Shown here: in pieces, positions 10,544-24,286 of the stretch
How positions within the stretch are numbered: the stretch's first letter is position 1
How the letters are laid out: each line of letters begins with the position of its first letter
Notes under the pieces: generated by a model
What the model was told of the DNA's origin: nothing
Databases searched by the model: none
Seen by the model: the letters and a program-made list of their open reading frames with translations, nothing else
DNA from: Temnothorax longispinosus
Lineage: Eukaryota > Arthropoda > Insecta > Hymenoptera > Formicidae
Direction: 5' to 3'
DNA length: 64,000 nt
Assembly: GCF_030848805.1 (NCBI RefSeq)
Contig: NC_092362.1
Coordinates: 1,984,001-2,048,000 of the forward strand
Made by a program: the position numbers and the translations under genes

Positions 10544-13064
10544 AAAAAAATTAGTTTACAAATCTTTTTTGCTGATTATATAGTTCCAGGAAAAATACTT
10601 TCCTTCGATCAATATGTGAAATATAATTATGTACAAATAAAAAAAATGTAAATGTCGAAGTTCGCGCATATTAAGATAGCTATTCCAGCCGTTCTGTAAC
10701 TAACCGCCTAGAGCGAGGTAGGATCGTCGTGTCGGGCTGAACGAAGAAAATTTATCAGTCGAGCAAGCCTCTTTTTCACCGTTTCAAATACCTCTTTGGA
10801 ACGCTAAACCGCTACGACAGGCGGTTCTATACATAGGAAGACGGAGGGCGAGCAGTTTCGGCATGTCATTTGCATTATTTTGCATACTGTCCGGCGGTGT
10901 CCGCATAACGGTGACGTCATTTCCAACTATAAACAGCCGAGTAAAAGAAGGAAAGAAAGGCGATGGTTCGCGCGCCGCGATCGCGCAACGACGTGCATTG
11001 AACTCGCATGACCGATCGTAATCGCGTTAATTGGCCGGCTGCATGCGCGATTCGACGGTGCAATTCTTGCGGTGCGTTAATAACTCTAACCGCGGGATTG
11101 AAATAAATGTCCCTCGCTATCAATGAGATAAAAGCAAATAATGGATTTTATTGTGCTTGTTGAAGATACCGATAAGCCGATACCCCGGTTTCTCACCGTT
11201 GCGTAATCGGGTTCGAAATCACGCGCTCTCACCTCGTGATTAACGATCGGTACCGCGTAATTAATGAAAAAAATTAGTAGAGCAAATTAGATTAGTATAT
11301 TAACAGAAAATACATATTGCGCAAAAATCACGTATCAGCTAATAGATACGCGATGACTAAGCAATAATAAAATAGAAAGACTTTTTTTGTTTCAAATATC
11401 CAATGCATAATTTCGATTCTAACAAAAAAACTTTTAATATTAAATTTGTCATGTAAAAATGTCGACGAGTTTTTCCTTTTTCCAATTTTTACCGTCGGGA
11501 GAATAAAAATTCGAAAGAAGAACACTACGAAAAATTTAACGCTATCTTTTATGTTAAGGCTCGCAACGCATTATATTTTTTGCATGAAAGATCTGAAATA
11601 ATTTGTGATTTTATCGAAACAAGAGCGCGTGGTTTGCGTTTTCCGGCGTTTTAATCTTCGAATGAATGTAATGGCCCTCGAGATCTACGCACGGCAATGT
11701 AAGACATGTTTTACGCGATCGCGTGGGTAGAGGCAGGTCATGGCCAATGGGCTCGAAATCTCGGGGGACGATTCGCTATCCCGGGCTTCGGATATGCGTC
11801 CACGCTTTGTGTAACCAATACGTATGTTACGCGTGTGTGTGAGGTTTGCGAAGAGCTACTTCCTGTAATTCTACGAACGAGGCTTTCGCATGAAAGTGGC
11901 ATGGTGTGTGGTGTACGGATGTGCCACGCGGTACGGGTAGCTGACGCGTGAAAGCTTTTTTCAAGCTTAACAGTCTTGGCTTCTTAGAAAAGAAAGAGAC
12001 TCGCACGTTTGTATAATCGAAAGTAACAATGACGAAAAGTTACGTCCTTTCATTTGCGAGAAACGTTCATTTTAAGTTACGTCAAGGTGTTTACGTTTTG
12101 CGAAAGACATTGACGATGCTAATTGCAAATACAAACATGGCAGTTAATTGCGCAAAGTCGGTCAGTACACATATCCATTTATCTCGCATGCAACAGCAAA
12201 ATTTTATTTTATCGGCTCTAATTAATAATCCACGATAAATCATTATTAATCAGATATCAATCATAATAATCGTGATGAAATATTATTATTATGGTTATGA
12301 GAAATTATGTATTTAGTCTCCTCCCCAAGTGTCATGCAATCGATAGAGTATCTTAATCGGTCACTTACGACTCGTTTATTCAGACGTGGTTTCGGCAACA
12401 CCGCGATCTCGAGGGCATCTGCAACACACACGAAACAGACGAGTAAATTCCCACGTTAAGTATACTCCTTGATTGAGCGCGTTTTAACAGCAGAGAATCG
12501 CCGGCGTATCGGTAAGATCAATAATCGATTTGTCTGATCGTCGAGCAAATATCTAATAGAAAATCAATTGCGACGATCAGCATTAACAAATGATAAATTA
12601 ATTCGCTGTCTGGACATTCCTATTCTTAACATATGCGCTCCTTCGTTTCTTCGTCGCATCGTCCGTCACTTACGCAGCATTTGTCTCTCGATCGTGGCGC
12701 GCGCGTAGTCGCTTTTATCGCGCGCGAGCGTTCGCGCGAGCCATGGAAAGTTGTTCGCGACGATTCTCTCGCGGTGTAACCGCAGTATCATTTCGCGAGG
12801 AATTTCACGTGTTCGCATTCCCGATCCCGGTATGTACCTACCTACATGTATCTACCCACCGCGATAATCCGCTCGCATGGCTCCCGCGTCGATTTGCTCG
12901 CCGGAGCGTTAAATCGTTCGCCCGGATTTTCTCCGCGACGCACAGTGTGATATATTTCAGTAATTTAGGAGGATTTAATTCCTGTGCCAAAATAACACGC
13001 CTTTTTAAACAATTTATTCAAGAAAAATTATTGTAATAACACTTAAAACTATTACAATTTGTGC

Positions 13065-13088
13065 GTGTGTGTGTGTGTGTGTGTGTGT
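13065..13088. repeat. (GT)12 microsatellite
   Basis: An uninterrupted GT dinucleotide run, with one more GTGC just before it. Confidence 0.95.
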
Positions 13089-13533
13089 TCTCTCGATATA
13101 TTTCAAACTGTAAAAATAAGAAATTATATACATTAAATATTAAAAAAAAAACGATAAACTTTTAATTGATATTTTATTCGATCCAACTGGCTACATTTAT
13201 TATTAGATACTGTTGACACGATGTCTCGACCATTGATTTTGGTCCTTTTTCCTTAAGTGCAAATTTAAGTCATAAAAGCAGTAAATAGACAAATGCTTCT
13301 TATGGTTGTTTTTATACTTTTTAAAGCATCATTTGGTAATAAAATGTCACCAAACTTTTGCAGAATATAAGTAAATATAGCATCAAATCTTGCTGATGGA
13401 CTATATTCAGTCCAAATGTCGAAAATGGTTTGGCGCAAAATGTGAAGTCTCATTCTAAAATTGAGAAATCAGTTTTTGAATTTTTCAGCCCATCCATCAC
13501 TGATTACTCCACCGGCCATCCACTAGCCATCCT

Positions 13534-13596
13534 CCGGCCTGCGTTTAATCCACCGATTTTCCACCGACCGTCGACCGGCCTACGTTTAATCCACCG
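13534..13596. repeat. Short direct repeat, 22 bases twice at 41-base spacing
   Basis: CCGGCCTGCGTTTAATCCAC (13534 on) recurs from 13575 with one change (TAC for TGC). It is a small local tandem duplication in CG-rich sequence, of no known function. Confidence 0.6.
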
Positions 13597-15597
13597 CGAC
13601 GACGGCTACACTTTCGTTCTCGTTCCTCCTTCTTCCTTCTCCCCCCCCTCTCTCCCGTTGTGCAAGGTTTGTCTCGTGGATTTTTCCCTGTCTCCCCCGT
13701 CTGCATCGCGTCGCTGACTCACTTTCCGGCGCGAGATTTCTAGTCCTTGACTTTCCGGCCCTGGATCGTCGCAAACGTTATTACACGGCAGGTTGTAATT
13801 ATTATTATTATGACAACATGCGCCTATTTTTTTCCCCTTCGCATCTTTTCTTTTATGGCCCGCATCCTTCTCGGTTTCGTAATCGCGCGCCGCCGCGTTG
13901 CAAAATGTCTCGCGCTCGTGTGTGCTAGATTCGGCATGCCGGGTTTCTCGGGTTCAAAGAGACACAACGTCGAATCGATTATGTCGTTCAACATCGTGAC
14001 ATTACGCACATTAATGAGACTTATCGCTATCGCAAAATACGATTTCTTCGTTTTAATTGGCTATTTGCGCGCGGATAATAACATATCACGCTGCGCACGG
14101 TGAATTATGAATAATTAAGTTGAATTGACCGAGATTTTTTTTGTAATAAATCAATCAAAGCTGCGTAATCAAGGCTGCACGTGTTTACCTAATCGTGTTA
14201 CCCTTGAATCTAAACGAGCTCGGTGTTTTCAGAAATTTTAATTATTTATTTAAGTAATTATTTAATTATTATAAGACCGTAGTCGAGCATTTCGCAAAGA
14301 AAAGTCAACTCCAGATGCGAGGAACGTTTTGCATGTGTAAGTACTTAGCGCGCGATTTTTTTTGCGCGCGAATTCAGCAGAAAATTCGTAACGAGCAGTG
14401 TGCACCGAACGTGTATATATGCCTGGTTTGGTCACGGCTCGCTTTTTGCCGACTCCGTTCTTAACGGTACCGAGACGCGTCCTCGTGGTCCAGTTCACCA
14501 CGTGTTTCCAGGGGGAGCCCAGCGATTCGAGGATTCATTCCGGCAGGTCGTACACCTCCGTACGGGGGGGAAGTTAAAAGCGGCTGCGGAAACACATCGC
14601 TCGCCTTCATTCCAGCGATTCGTATTTTAATACGTCCGTCTGTTGACTCCTGATCACGCGATCCTTATTTATTCTAATTTAGCCTCATTAACTCGTTGCG
14701 TGCGAAAGCATAGGCTGCGACGCAAGGACATCGGTCTCTGATTATGTGCTCGTCAATGTTCCTCGCGTAGCGATTATTGTGTTTCCCGTGAGATTTTTTG
14801 TTCTCGGACTTTCGATTATTTATTTATTTATTAATTTCTCGATGAGTTTACCGCTCAAAAATTAGCTTATTTTGAAGCGGACCTAACAAGTGCGTAATTA
14901 TAAAAGTAGACGACGAACATTCTCCCTCGCTTTGCAACGTGCATAAAAATATGATTAATCATGCGCGCATGAATGGACTATTATTAACGGGTTAATAATA
15001 TCGTACTGTCGCTGTTAACGAACTCTCTGCTGTGATAAAAACCGCGTATCGTTTGGCATGATATTTCGCGCATAACGGCACTCCGTTCCGACCATCAAGG
15101 CGTTTTGTACATCGGCGAATTAATCAATTAGCTAGTATTTAATTTTGTTCCCAAAAGAAAGAATCGGAATCGATAAATCATTACTTGAACATGTAGAGAA
15201 GTGACAAGCATCAATCTATCATAATGCAAACGCGATTTTATTGATGACTTTTCTATCCAGTTCTCTTGTTTTTTTTTTCATTCCACATTCTTCTGTCTAC
15301 AGTTTAATTTACAAAATCATTCTGTTATCATCCATGGCCGATGTGCGTAAGTAACCAACGTCATCGATCATAAATTGAACTTTGATCGTGAAGTTGATGG
15401 TACATTCCACCCGTCAATATAAGATCTCACTGGAAAGATGTTACAGTTAAGGAAATAGCGATACAATCTTGATTTATCTTTAGATTACGGATTACAGATT
15501 TTTTTAGGAATTTGTAATTCTATTCCAGTGATTGATTTTAAGCAACGGACAGAAAGAGGAAGAAAAGGTTTTAGAGAAGCTTGTAACATAAAGAGAG

Positions 15598-15600
<3 letters not shown>

Positions 15601-15643
<43 letters not shown>
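15601..15643. repeat. (GA)21 microsatellite
   Basis: A pure GA run of about 43 bases, part of a purine-rich strand that starts near 15590. Confidence 0.95.
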
Positions 15644-15646
<3 letters not shown>

Positions 15647-18600
15647 ATTTATTGGGTAATCTAAAAGTAGAACACGAGCTTTTGGAGAAAACAATGAGAA
15701 TGCAAACATTATTACTTTAGACAAGAAACAGTGCATTGAAGATACAAGATACGTTTACGCTCTGGACACTTCTCACAACTTTGTTGACTGCCTTAAACTA
15801 CATTTAGACTGACCCTCGACAATGCTTGCCAAGAATTTCTCACCGGATCGAATTAGCAATTTTGTTGATCAATACACAGACCGAGAATCTCGCTGTTAGG
15901 AATTTATTTACATCGGCAATAAACGAAGTTGCTCGGAAAATCCAAGCATAAACGTGCCTTCATGCGCTCGAGATATGTAGACAGGAAGAACCGGACTGAA
16001 GCCCCGGTTTCGAAGAAATTGGAAATACCGTGACGAATTCCGCAAAAAACTCTGGAGTCACGCACGATCGGCGTCACATTGTAAATCGTCGAATGGACGA
16101 CCGTCGTAAATGAAACTTAATTGATTTCGGAGCACGTGTACGTATACTTCGCAACGTCGCTTTTATCGATCGACAGATATCTGAAATGTATTACGTATTT
16201 GGAAACGTATTATGTCTCTTCCGGGAATGCTTTTTTGTAACCGATTATTAATTTCTATAGTCTCATTTTTCTTGCAGATGATATTTCCTCGTATCATTAT
16301 AAATGAAACAAAAAGTCTAAATTACGATGGAGAATCTGACGAATTATCGGTTATCACATCAAAAACGTAATTTGTATAATCGTTGCATGTAATGTAAGTA
16401 ATTTCTTTCTTCATTTTTTAAATTTTTTTCTCACAAATTGTTGCAAAATCTTGATAAAGATCGCAAAGTAAAGAACAGATAATAAATTAAAGTAACAACG
16501 GTAATGAAGACCGCACCGGAGACAATCCCGTCTTTCTCGTGTAAGTAATATCAAAGTACTAGTATCACGCATTCGTGCGAAACGATTACCAAGCCGCAAC
16601 GCGTCTATGGATCACGCTAGAGGCATACGTCAGAGCAAGATAGGTCAATCAACTCGAGTAATCGCAAATAACAAGATTTTGCGTTGCTAATAAGTCCCTC
16701 TAAGACCGCCTATATGACCGGCTCACAATTAGTGCCGATCGATCGGTTCGCGCGCGTAGCGCCGATGGATGCGATGAGACATGATTGCTGTTAAGTTCGC
16801 GTAAACTTCGAGAAGCGATTGCAAAAGAACGACAGAATTCAGACGGCGACGGGGCAATGGCCATCGGTGACAGGACTGAATGTTGGAACAGGACTTGAAT
16901 TTATTGATCTTGAAGCCCCAGTACACTCTTACATATCGACATATTTCTGTTTCGCGTTATCTGAGATCTCTCATCGCCTCTTCGCTTCTCTTTCTCGAGG
17001 AAGATAAATGAGCAGAAATAATATTTGTTGGAAACGGAAGTTAAGATTTCTTCATTGAAAGCTAAGATCTTTTCAAGTAATTCTTCCGACAATCCGTCAC
17101 ATCTTTCACATACGCGATAAAAATTAATAATTTTTTCGCGTTTAAAGCACGCGCATAATCGTTCGACTTTCCACGGTGATTGCTGCTCCGATGAAGCTGT
17201 TGTCAGATCACCACGCCGTTCGCCATAATTTTTCATAGATTATCGATAGCCAGCGACTGTTCTTATCGTGTTAACGGAGCGAGGACGGACGCGCGAGTGA
17301 TTCAAGATCGGTGGGCATCCGTGCGTCGTGCGAAGACCACATGTGGCAGTCGCCGTGCCTGAAATAATATCCATTGCCTGCCAATGGAGGCAATTAGGAA
17401 CAATATCGTCGCGCTGACATACATTTCGCGACGAGACGGCAGGCACGATCTCGTCGCAGGCGTCGCTCAAAAGCCAATTCAAACGAAACGGCGTTTCTAA
17501 CGTGTTTTCTAACGAGTCGTCGTACCAGTCGTTGAACGTGCTTTGCTATTAGTTGACAGTCCTCCTAACATGGTGTCCTGTCGAACGTCAAGGTTTGTTC
17601 GTTGATTGTTTGTCCGTGACAAAGTTTCCCATTTATTCACATTCCGTATCAGGAGATTCAATCGAGCATTCAAAATATATCTTAAGTAAGTCCGAATCAA
17701 GTCCGTGTGGATAGTTTTTTTACGTTATTTTATTTCGTTTCTCTTGTGAAATTATTGATTTCACCGTATGTCATCAATCTTTATTTTTATGCTCGCAGTA
17801 ATAATACCACGATACTTCTGACATGTTTAAGTTTATCTTTCGAATCTATCAATAGTCTATCTTGGTTCAGCTTGTCTGCAATGTTTCAAATGTAATTGAT
17901 CGATTGTATCAATCTTATCTGTTTAATATTTAAATTAGTATAAAAAAAGAACTAAAAGTTTTTTAATCTTAAAGTACATATATGTACCCTGACGTCAAGA
18001 GAATAATATTTTCGCGCATTAATCCTTCTCAAAATGCTTTACTGTCGGATATCGAGATCGTCATGTATTAACATGTAAAGAGCCGGTCGGCCTTCACTCT
18101 TTCATTACGCGTAACTCTTAGTAAAACAGACTTGTCGCGATTTAACAACAGTTTTACAGTAGAATTTCTGAAAAAAATAATATTTCAATAAATTTAAAAT
18201 TAAAGGATATAAAATTGCTACATTAAACAATCACACACAAACAATATCTTATTAAAATTTATATCTAAAGTAAGATCGTGTTTTTGATCGTACATTACAT
18301 ATAAAATTGTTACAATTAAAAAAAAAAAGTGCAATAAGCTAAAGCTTTAATAATAGCTTCACAAACGTTCTTACAAGTAAATTATTATATAGTTTTATGA
18401 ATTTATTTTCTTCTTATCTTTACTGTTTGTTATTCTTTTCTTTGTCAATTTATTATACCTATATATATACTGATTATTAAATTTTTTTAAAGAGTAAATG
18501 GAAAGATCGTAAAGCTCATACCGAAACAATTTCCATTATACGTCACTACTATACTATACTGCACATAATCTATTAACAAACGCATATCATCAGTCCAATT

Positions 18601-19155
18601 TGAATAAAAATCTGGCTTTAAATACTAGTGGGATTAATGCACTGGCTGATAATCTTCGTTTATACTCAATTGGTCGCAAGGGTCATTATAAATCCCGGAA
18701 ACAATCACATTTCGCACCTCGTTGACAACGGTGATGTAACGTTTTGCATTTTCATGTCACGCGATCGTGATGCACTTGACTGCGTTTTTATCCGTGATTC
18801 GTGCAAAAAGATGCTGGATCTTCAAATATTATTATCGATGGAATTGAAAGAAGTTATTTTGTTCTAAGCTTTGCAATGTATAAAATATAAAGTGCATCAC
18901 TTTTCTTTGTCACTTAAACTTTTAACGTTTTGTTTCTCTTTTTATTTATCATTATACTATTTTCTTCATAAACAATCTTTTAAGAACAATTTTATTAAAA
19001 AGCAAAAAATAGAATTCGGAATTGCAGTGTTTATAAGCTTCACGATATTTTCTTTAAATAACAGAATTTTAATTCAAACTTTTTTTTTAACTTCGCTAAG
19101 CTTGATACAATTATTGTCAGTTAATTCATTTCTTTCGTCTAATATAAAAAAACGT

Positions 19156-19226
19156 ATGTAAATGAAGATTTGATTAATTCAGATTCCGCTACTTATTGCA
19201 ACTGAGTATAAAATCTTCATTTACAT
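19156..19226. repeat. Short inverted repeat (71-base hairpin)
   Basis: ATGTAAATGAAGAT at 19156-19169 pairs perfectly with its complement at 19213-19226 around a 43-base loop. Possibly a decayed MITE. Confidence 0.5.
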
Positions 19227-20932
19227 AATTTTCTTATCAATAATCCGGCTTTATTAATTCCTGTAACATGTACTTAAGAACAGAAAAATTTATTTTTATA
19301 CTTTTGTAAAAAAAGACGGATACATTTTTATCAGTAAATACCAACCAATGTGTGGTACCTTGATAAGACGCTTATCTCGGAATATGTTCTCAAATAGATA
19401 AAGCTGAGAGAAAACGCAGTAGGATTTTCATCTCCTACGCACGATATATTTTACATGATGTTTCCGTGAATATATAAAAATTACGTGATTATAAAACTTA
19501 TTATACTATCTGTGTTTTTCTGTTTATCTCTATTATTAACACTTTAAATTCGCTAATAATTACGATACATGTAATATGCACAATGTATACAACATTTTGA
19601 ATTTTCTATATCTATAATAACTGGATGCAGTTATGCAATAAGTAACCACCAAACACCATTTTCGTGATTTTTAGTTCTGTATTGTAAAGTGCACTCGACG
19701 TGGACAGGAGATTTTTTAGAAACGCATATAATACATAAAATTGTATTTGAGAAGAATTATAATTTTGTCATAATATTGAGATAACGTTGGCGTTTTATTT
19801 CTAATGTTTCGTGGAATTTGCTCTAGCGAAAAAGTAAGGTTTTGGAGTTGATTCCACTTTGCAGAACTACGTCTAATTATCATCTAAGATGACATTACTG
19901 ATTAAATGCACATCTCACGAAATTGTTATGTAATAATTTTGAACTTATGTCACTCTATTATACGTCATTATATAAGAAAGAAGATAAAGATTCAGAATTA
20001 GAAACAGGATAAGGATTTTTTTATTATTATTGACGTCTCGTAGATAAAAATCGTACTGTGGTATTTAAGTTAATAATCTATATCTGTTTTTCTATTTTGT
20101 TGTTTGTAGGATATTAGTCATATGCTCGCCACTAATAATTATAATCAGGCGCAATATCATTCATGAGTTGATATAAAATATCAGTGTGTGACACTATCAA
20201 GTAGTAAATATTTGATTGTGTATCTATTTGATTTAAAACTGTCTTAAGAATTCCTCCGTTTCTATTTCTCTCTTTACCTTAATTAACAATTTCATAATCA
20301 AAATAACAATCCATAAATTATGTAAGTGATTATAAATCTATCATATGGGCATAATTATATCTCAAATTGGATAGATTTACATATTTATATGAATAATATT
20401 TTATATTCATTATTTAATTTGCTTATACTAGTTAATTTAATAACATTATATTTTACAAAAAATATGACAGTTATTTACTCTCATTTAATGCCGCTAACCG
20501 TCGTCAAGTTTTTCAATTAATTTATTCAATTAATTTTAAATTTCTAAAAATTGTCCAATTTTTAATATTCCTCCAGAGAAAAAATATTACAAACATTTGT
20601 GTCCTTGTCCTTATTTCTTTTCTAAATACTTTCCATTCTGTTTGCGAAATAATCACATTTATTTCGACCATTACTATTCTATTTAAGGAGAGGCAATTAA
20701 AAGTTGATGACGCCTTTCAGTTCGCCAGGAGATTTAAGATATTCCGCTCACATTAGTCCTGTGTTGCGTTATGTAACGTGGTATATTGCGATAATATGTC
20801 AGAATTTCGTTCGTGTAACTTAAAGAGCCTTGGGTGATAGCGATCATTTTCATCGTCCACCTCGGTTTTTCAGACCGCAGGCTGACTATTGATATGCATA
20901 CATAAAAAGGTATGCTGAACTAGAAAGCGCGT

Positions 20933-20936
<4 letters not shown>

Positions 20937-20982
<46 letters not shown>
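20937..20982. repeat. (GA)23 microsatellite
   Basis: A pure GA run of 46 bases. Confidence 0.95.
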
Positions 20983-20986
<4 letters not shown>

Positions 20987-22831
20987 GAACGACAGAGAGA
21001 AACGATAGTGGAAAGAGTTGAAAAAGAAATTATGCAGGATGTTCTTGCATACATTCAACGAATGATACATGGGAGTGTCAAAAGAGACAAAAAAAGGGGA
21101 GACAGGTCGGTAGACACGTTTATATGTTTTCACAATCGGCCATGAACGAATCAGAATGCTCCGCAGAAGACATTATCGGAGATAATAGAAGCGGCTAGTA
21201 GCACTGAATCAGTTCAATCGAATAAAATAGTCCGCAGTAACGTCCCAGGAAACTGCGGAGCAGTAATCAAGTATGAAATAGCCTAGCTATTAAACATTAA
21301 TAGCTTGAGAAGATTCCAAGAGAAAAGAGATGCAAACATCCACATGATTTACATTTTAAAGAAATTGTATCTTAAAATGAAACAAAGAATATTATTTTCA
21401 TAAGAATATAATTTTCATGTTAATTATAAACTTATCTTAGAGGATTAAGAGATTATAATATCAAATATATTTATTTTTATTTTCTTTAACTTTACATTCT
21501 AAGACAAATACTATTATTAAAAATTTATCAAAAAAATAATTTTAAAAACAGGGAGATAAATGTAAAAAAGGAAAGTATATAAAAAGAAGAAAAATGTACG
21601 TAAAAAAATTATTTCAAGTTTTAATTAAATTCAAAATATTTTTAATTTTTTCTCAACTTTAGATTTATCTTCCAAGTTAAAAAAAAAACAATTAGACCAT
21701 TGTTTCTCAATGTATATTGTAAGTATGGCGTAGAAGATTAAAAAAAAAACGGAATATAAATTTACGGAGAAAAAGAGAACAAAATGTTGGGAGGGTATAT
21801 ATATTCAAAAGAAGAAAAATAAAAGAAAAAACGATAGAGAATAGATGATAGAAGATAGAATAAATATACAGGGGTCGCAGTCACTTATGCCGTCTCTGGA
21901 ACATCAGCATTGCTAATGACAGCCGTTAGTGACGACCTTCGTCACATTCAGGCCTGGTGGAGGAAAGATCTCACACGGCTCAACTCGAGGCTCAACTAAC
22001 TTCCCTATCTTTCTCCGTGACCATTTCGCCATTCGGCTCTCTACCCGCCGTCCTCTTCTCAAAAGACACGTGACCTCGTGAGGGCTCGACATACGTGATA
22101 CGTGCGTCATGAAGCCAACAACAATTTGAGATTTGCGAATTAACGCGGCGGCACCGGCGAGTAATGAGCACAGTACTTAATGAGCTGCATTTCTCGGCGC
22201 AATTTAAAATACCGCTGCTAATCCACGAGATTACGAAGGTGTATTATTATGAAAAAAGAAGAGATTTCTTTTCATATTCTATGTGTGACATACGTGCACA
22301 TTCCGATATAATAATATTAATCATTTGTTGGTTAATAATTTTTTTAATTGTTAGTCAACATCGTACGTTTTATGCATGCCCGTTAAGAAATTTTAAATAA
22401 CGCATTTATAGTAGATCGGTAGAATTTAAAAATACTGCATTAATGAGAAGAAAGTACCCCAATCTGTGCAGCTCCCCTTCAATGCGCGATATTAAAAAGG
22501 TCAAGACCAAGTGATTGCTTCAATGTCAAGATATTGATAGCCAATTCTGGAATGTAAGGCGTTTTGACACATGAACTCTTAAGAATGCAAAACGATGAAA
22601 AAACTTGTCGTCCAATTTGAATAAACTTATCTGTATCTTGGCATACATTTAATTAAAAAATTAATTATGGTATCAGTAGAAATATCCAATACCACAAAAA
22701 TTTAAAGAAATTAAAATTAATCTTTTAACATATTTTTATTTAAAAGAGAAAATCAACTTCTCTCATTTTTTTCTAAATGTTTGCTTAAAATAGTCAGATG
22801 ACGATTACATTAATATATACATCTAATAAAA

Positions 22832-22850
22832 ATTATTATTATTATTATTA
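22832..22850. repeat. (ATT)n microsatellite
   Basis: Six ATT units in AT-rich sequence. Confidence 0.85.
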
Positions 22851-23892
22851 TCGGTCATAAGGAAACATAAATATTAGTAACAGTAAGGTGTTAATCGTGC
22901 GTAATTAATGAATATGCAATGCGCAACTCGTCTGCGGCTTCGAATGGCGCTCGTTTCCTTTCCGTGATATGCAAATAAATTGCGTAATGAGCCAAAATAT
23001 ATCGTCTGTCGCGTCTCGTTCGTGACGACCTTTTGGCACATGCAGATTTCGTCATAAACATATAGCGAGAACGCCAGAGAGACAAACGTACCGCAGAAGT
23101 TTGAAATTTATGTAAAAAGTGACAGTCAACCTGAAAGATAAAGTGCGATTTGTTTGATTTTCCACGCTTGTTGCGTTATCACGTATCGATAAGCGCGCGA
23201 TAAGGGGTACATAAGATATCGGGAGAAGCAGTAAAGCGCCTCGTACGATTTTTAAATCACGAATAGCACGATACACTATCACGGTTTCTCTTTTTTTTTT
23301 GCAATGCGATCAACAGCGTTGAGTCTCGTGGAAAATTTTCGTGCCGATTTGAATTGTTATCACAAAATTTAGCTCATTCACCGCAACCCAGTCATGATTA
23401 GTCACAGGGGTAAATATGTCAATTGGCAAGATAAAGAATGCTAAAAATAAAAGATTCTTGGCAAAAATTGTAGACTATACACATCAGACTTTTGTTAAAG
23501 CTAATCACACATCGAGAGGTATAGGATTAATTTTTGGGCAAAGAATTGGCGGATTAAAAAACATAGGATTGGTGTGTAAATATTTTAAAATGCTTTAATG
23601 ATGTTAAAGCGATAAAAATTCGCGATAAAATTAACAAGATTTTCCTATTTTCACGCCATATGTTTACATTGTTATAGCAATAAAAAGTGAAAGCGTTATC
23701 TATTCGTTTACGTCAATGGACGTAATGAGTTTCTTTTCTTGGCGAGATAAAATCAAGTGCCGTTCAGAATTCAAAAGGTCGTATAAACGTCTTATAAACG
23801 ACGTCCGTCGTTTATAGAATTATTCCGGCATTATTACCGCACGCGATCCCGGAAAGCGCAATTTTCCGTTTTTGCGAGAGCTACCTGTTACC

Positions 23893-24286
23893 AAGAAGTG
23901 TGAAATCCACGTATTCTCGTTTAGGCAATGTTAGCATGAAATTTCTTCATATAATTGATTTACGACGAATGAACTTGGCTAATAGAACAAAATATAAATC
24001 AATTATTTCTTTCTTTCAAGTAATATGAATTAAGAAGGGAGGAAAGAATAATTATAGCATGAATATTAAATTAACTCCTTTTCTCATTAAATGACTGAAT
24101 AATAAAAAGTATTGATCATTTAATATTCATGCTAATTCTTTCCTCCTTTCTTATTCATATTACTCAAAGTAAGAAATAATTGATTTATCTTCTGTTCTAT
24201 TAGCCAAGTTTATTCGTCGTAAATCAATATGAAGAAATTTTATGCTAACACTGCCTAAACGAGAATACGTGAATTTCACACTTCTT
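23893..24286. mobile_element. Large imperfect inverted repeat, candidate MITE of about 394 bases
   Basis: Arms of about 170-180 bases are inverted copies. The outer parts are AAGAAGTGTGAAATCCACGT on the left and its complement, with one change, on the right. Inside, the arms keep matching through the Cys-free AT-rich core around GATTTACGACGAAT and GGAGGAAAGAAT, broken by a few indels. The loop of about 50 bases is AT-rich. No coding frame and no clear target duplication were found. Confidence 0.6.

Noticed and set aside
11200..11225. GGGTTCGAAATC, like the B box of a tRNA gene
   Set aside because: No A box at the proper distance upstream and no cloverleaf can be formed; no tRNA was found anywhere in the window.
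13265..13453. 62-codon minus-strand ORF that might be a transposase remnant
   Set aside because: I could not match it to mariner, hAT or other transposase motifs such as catalytic Asp spacing; too short to support.
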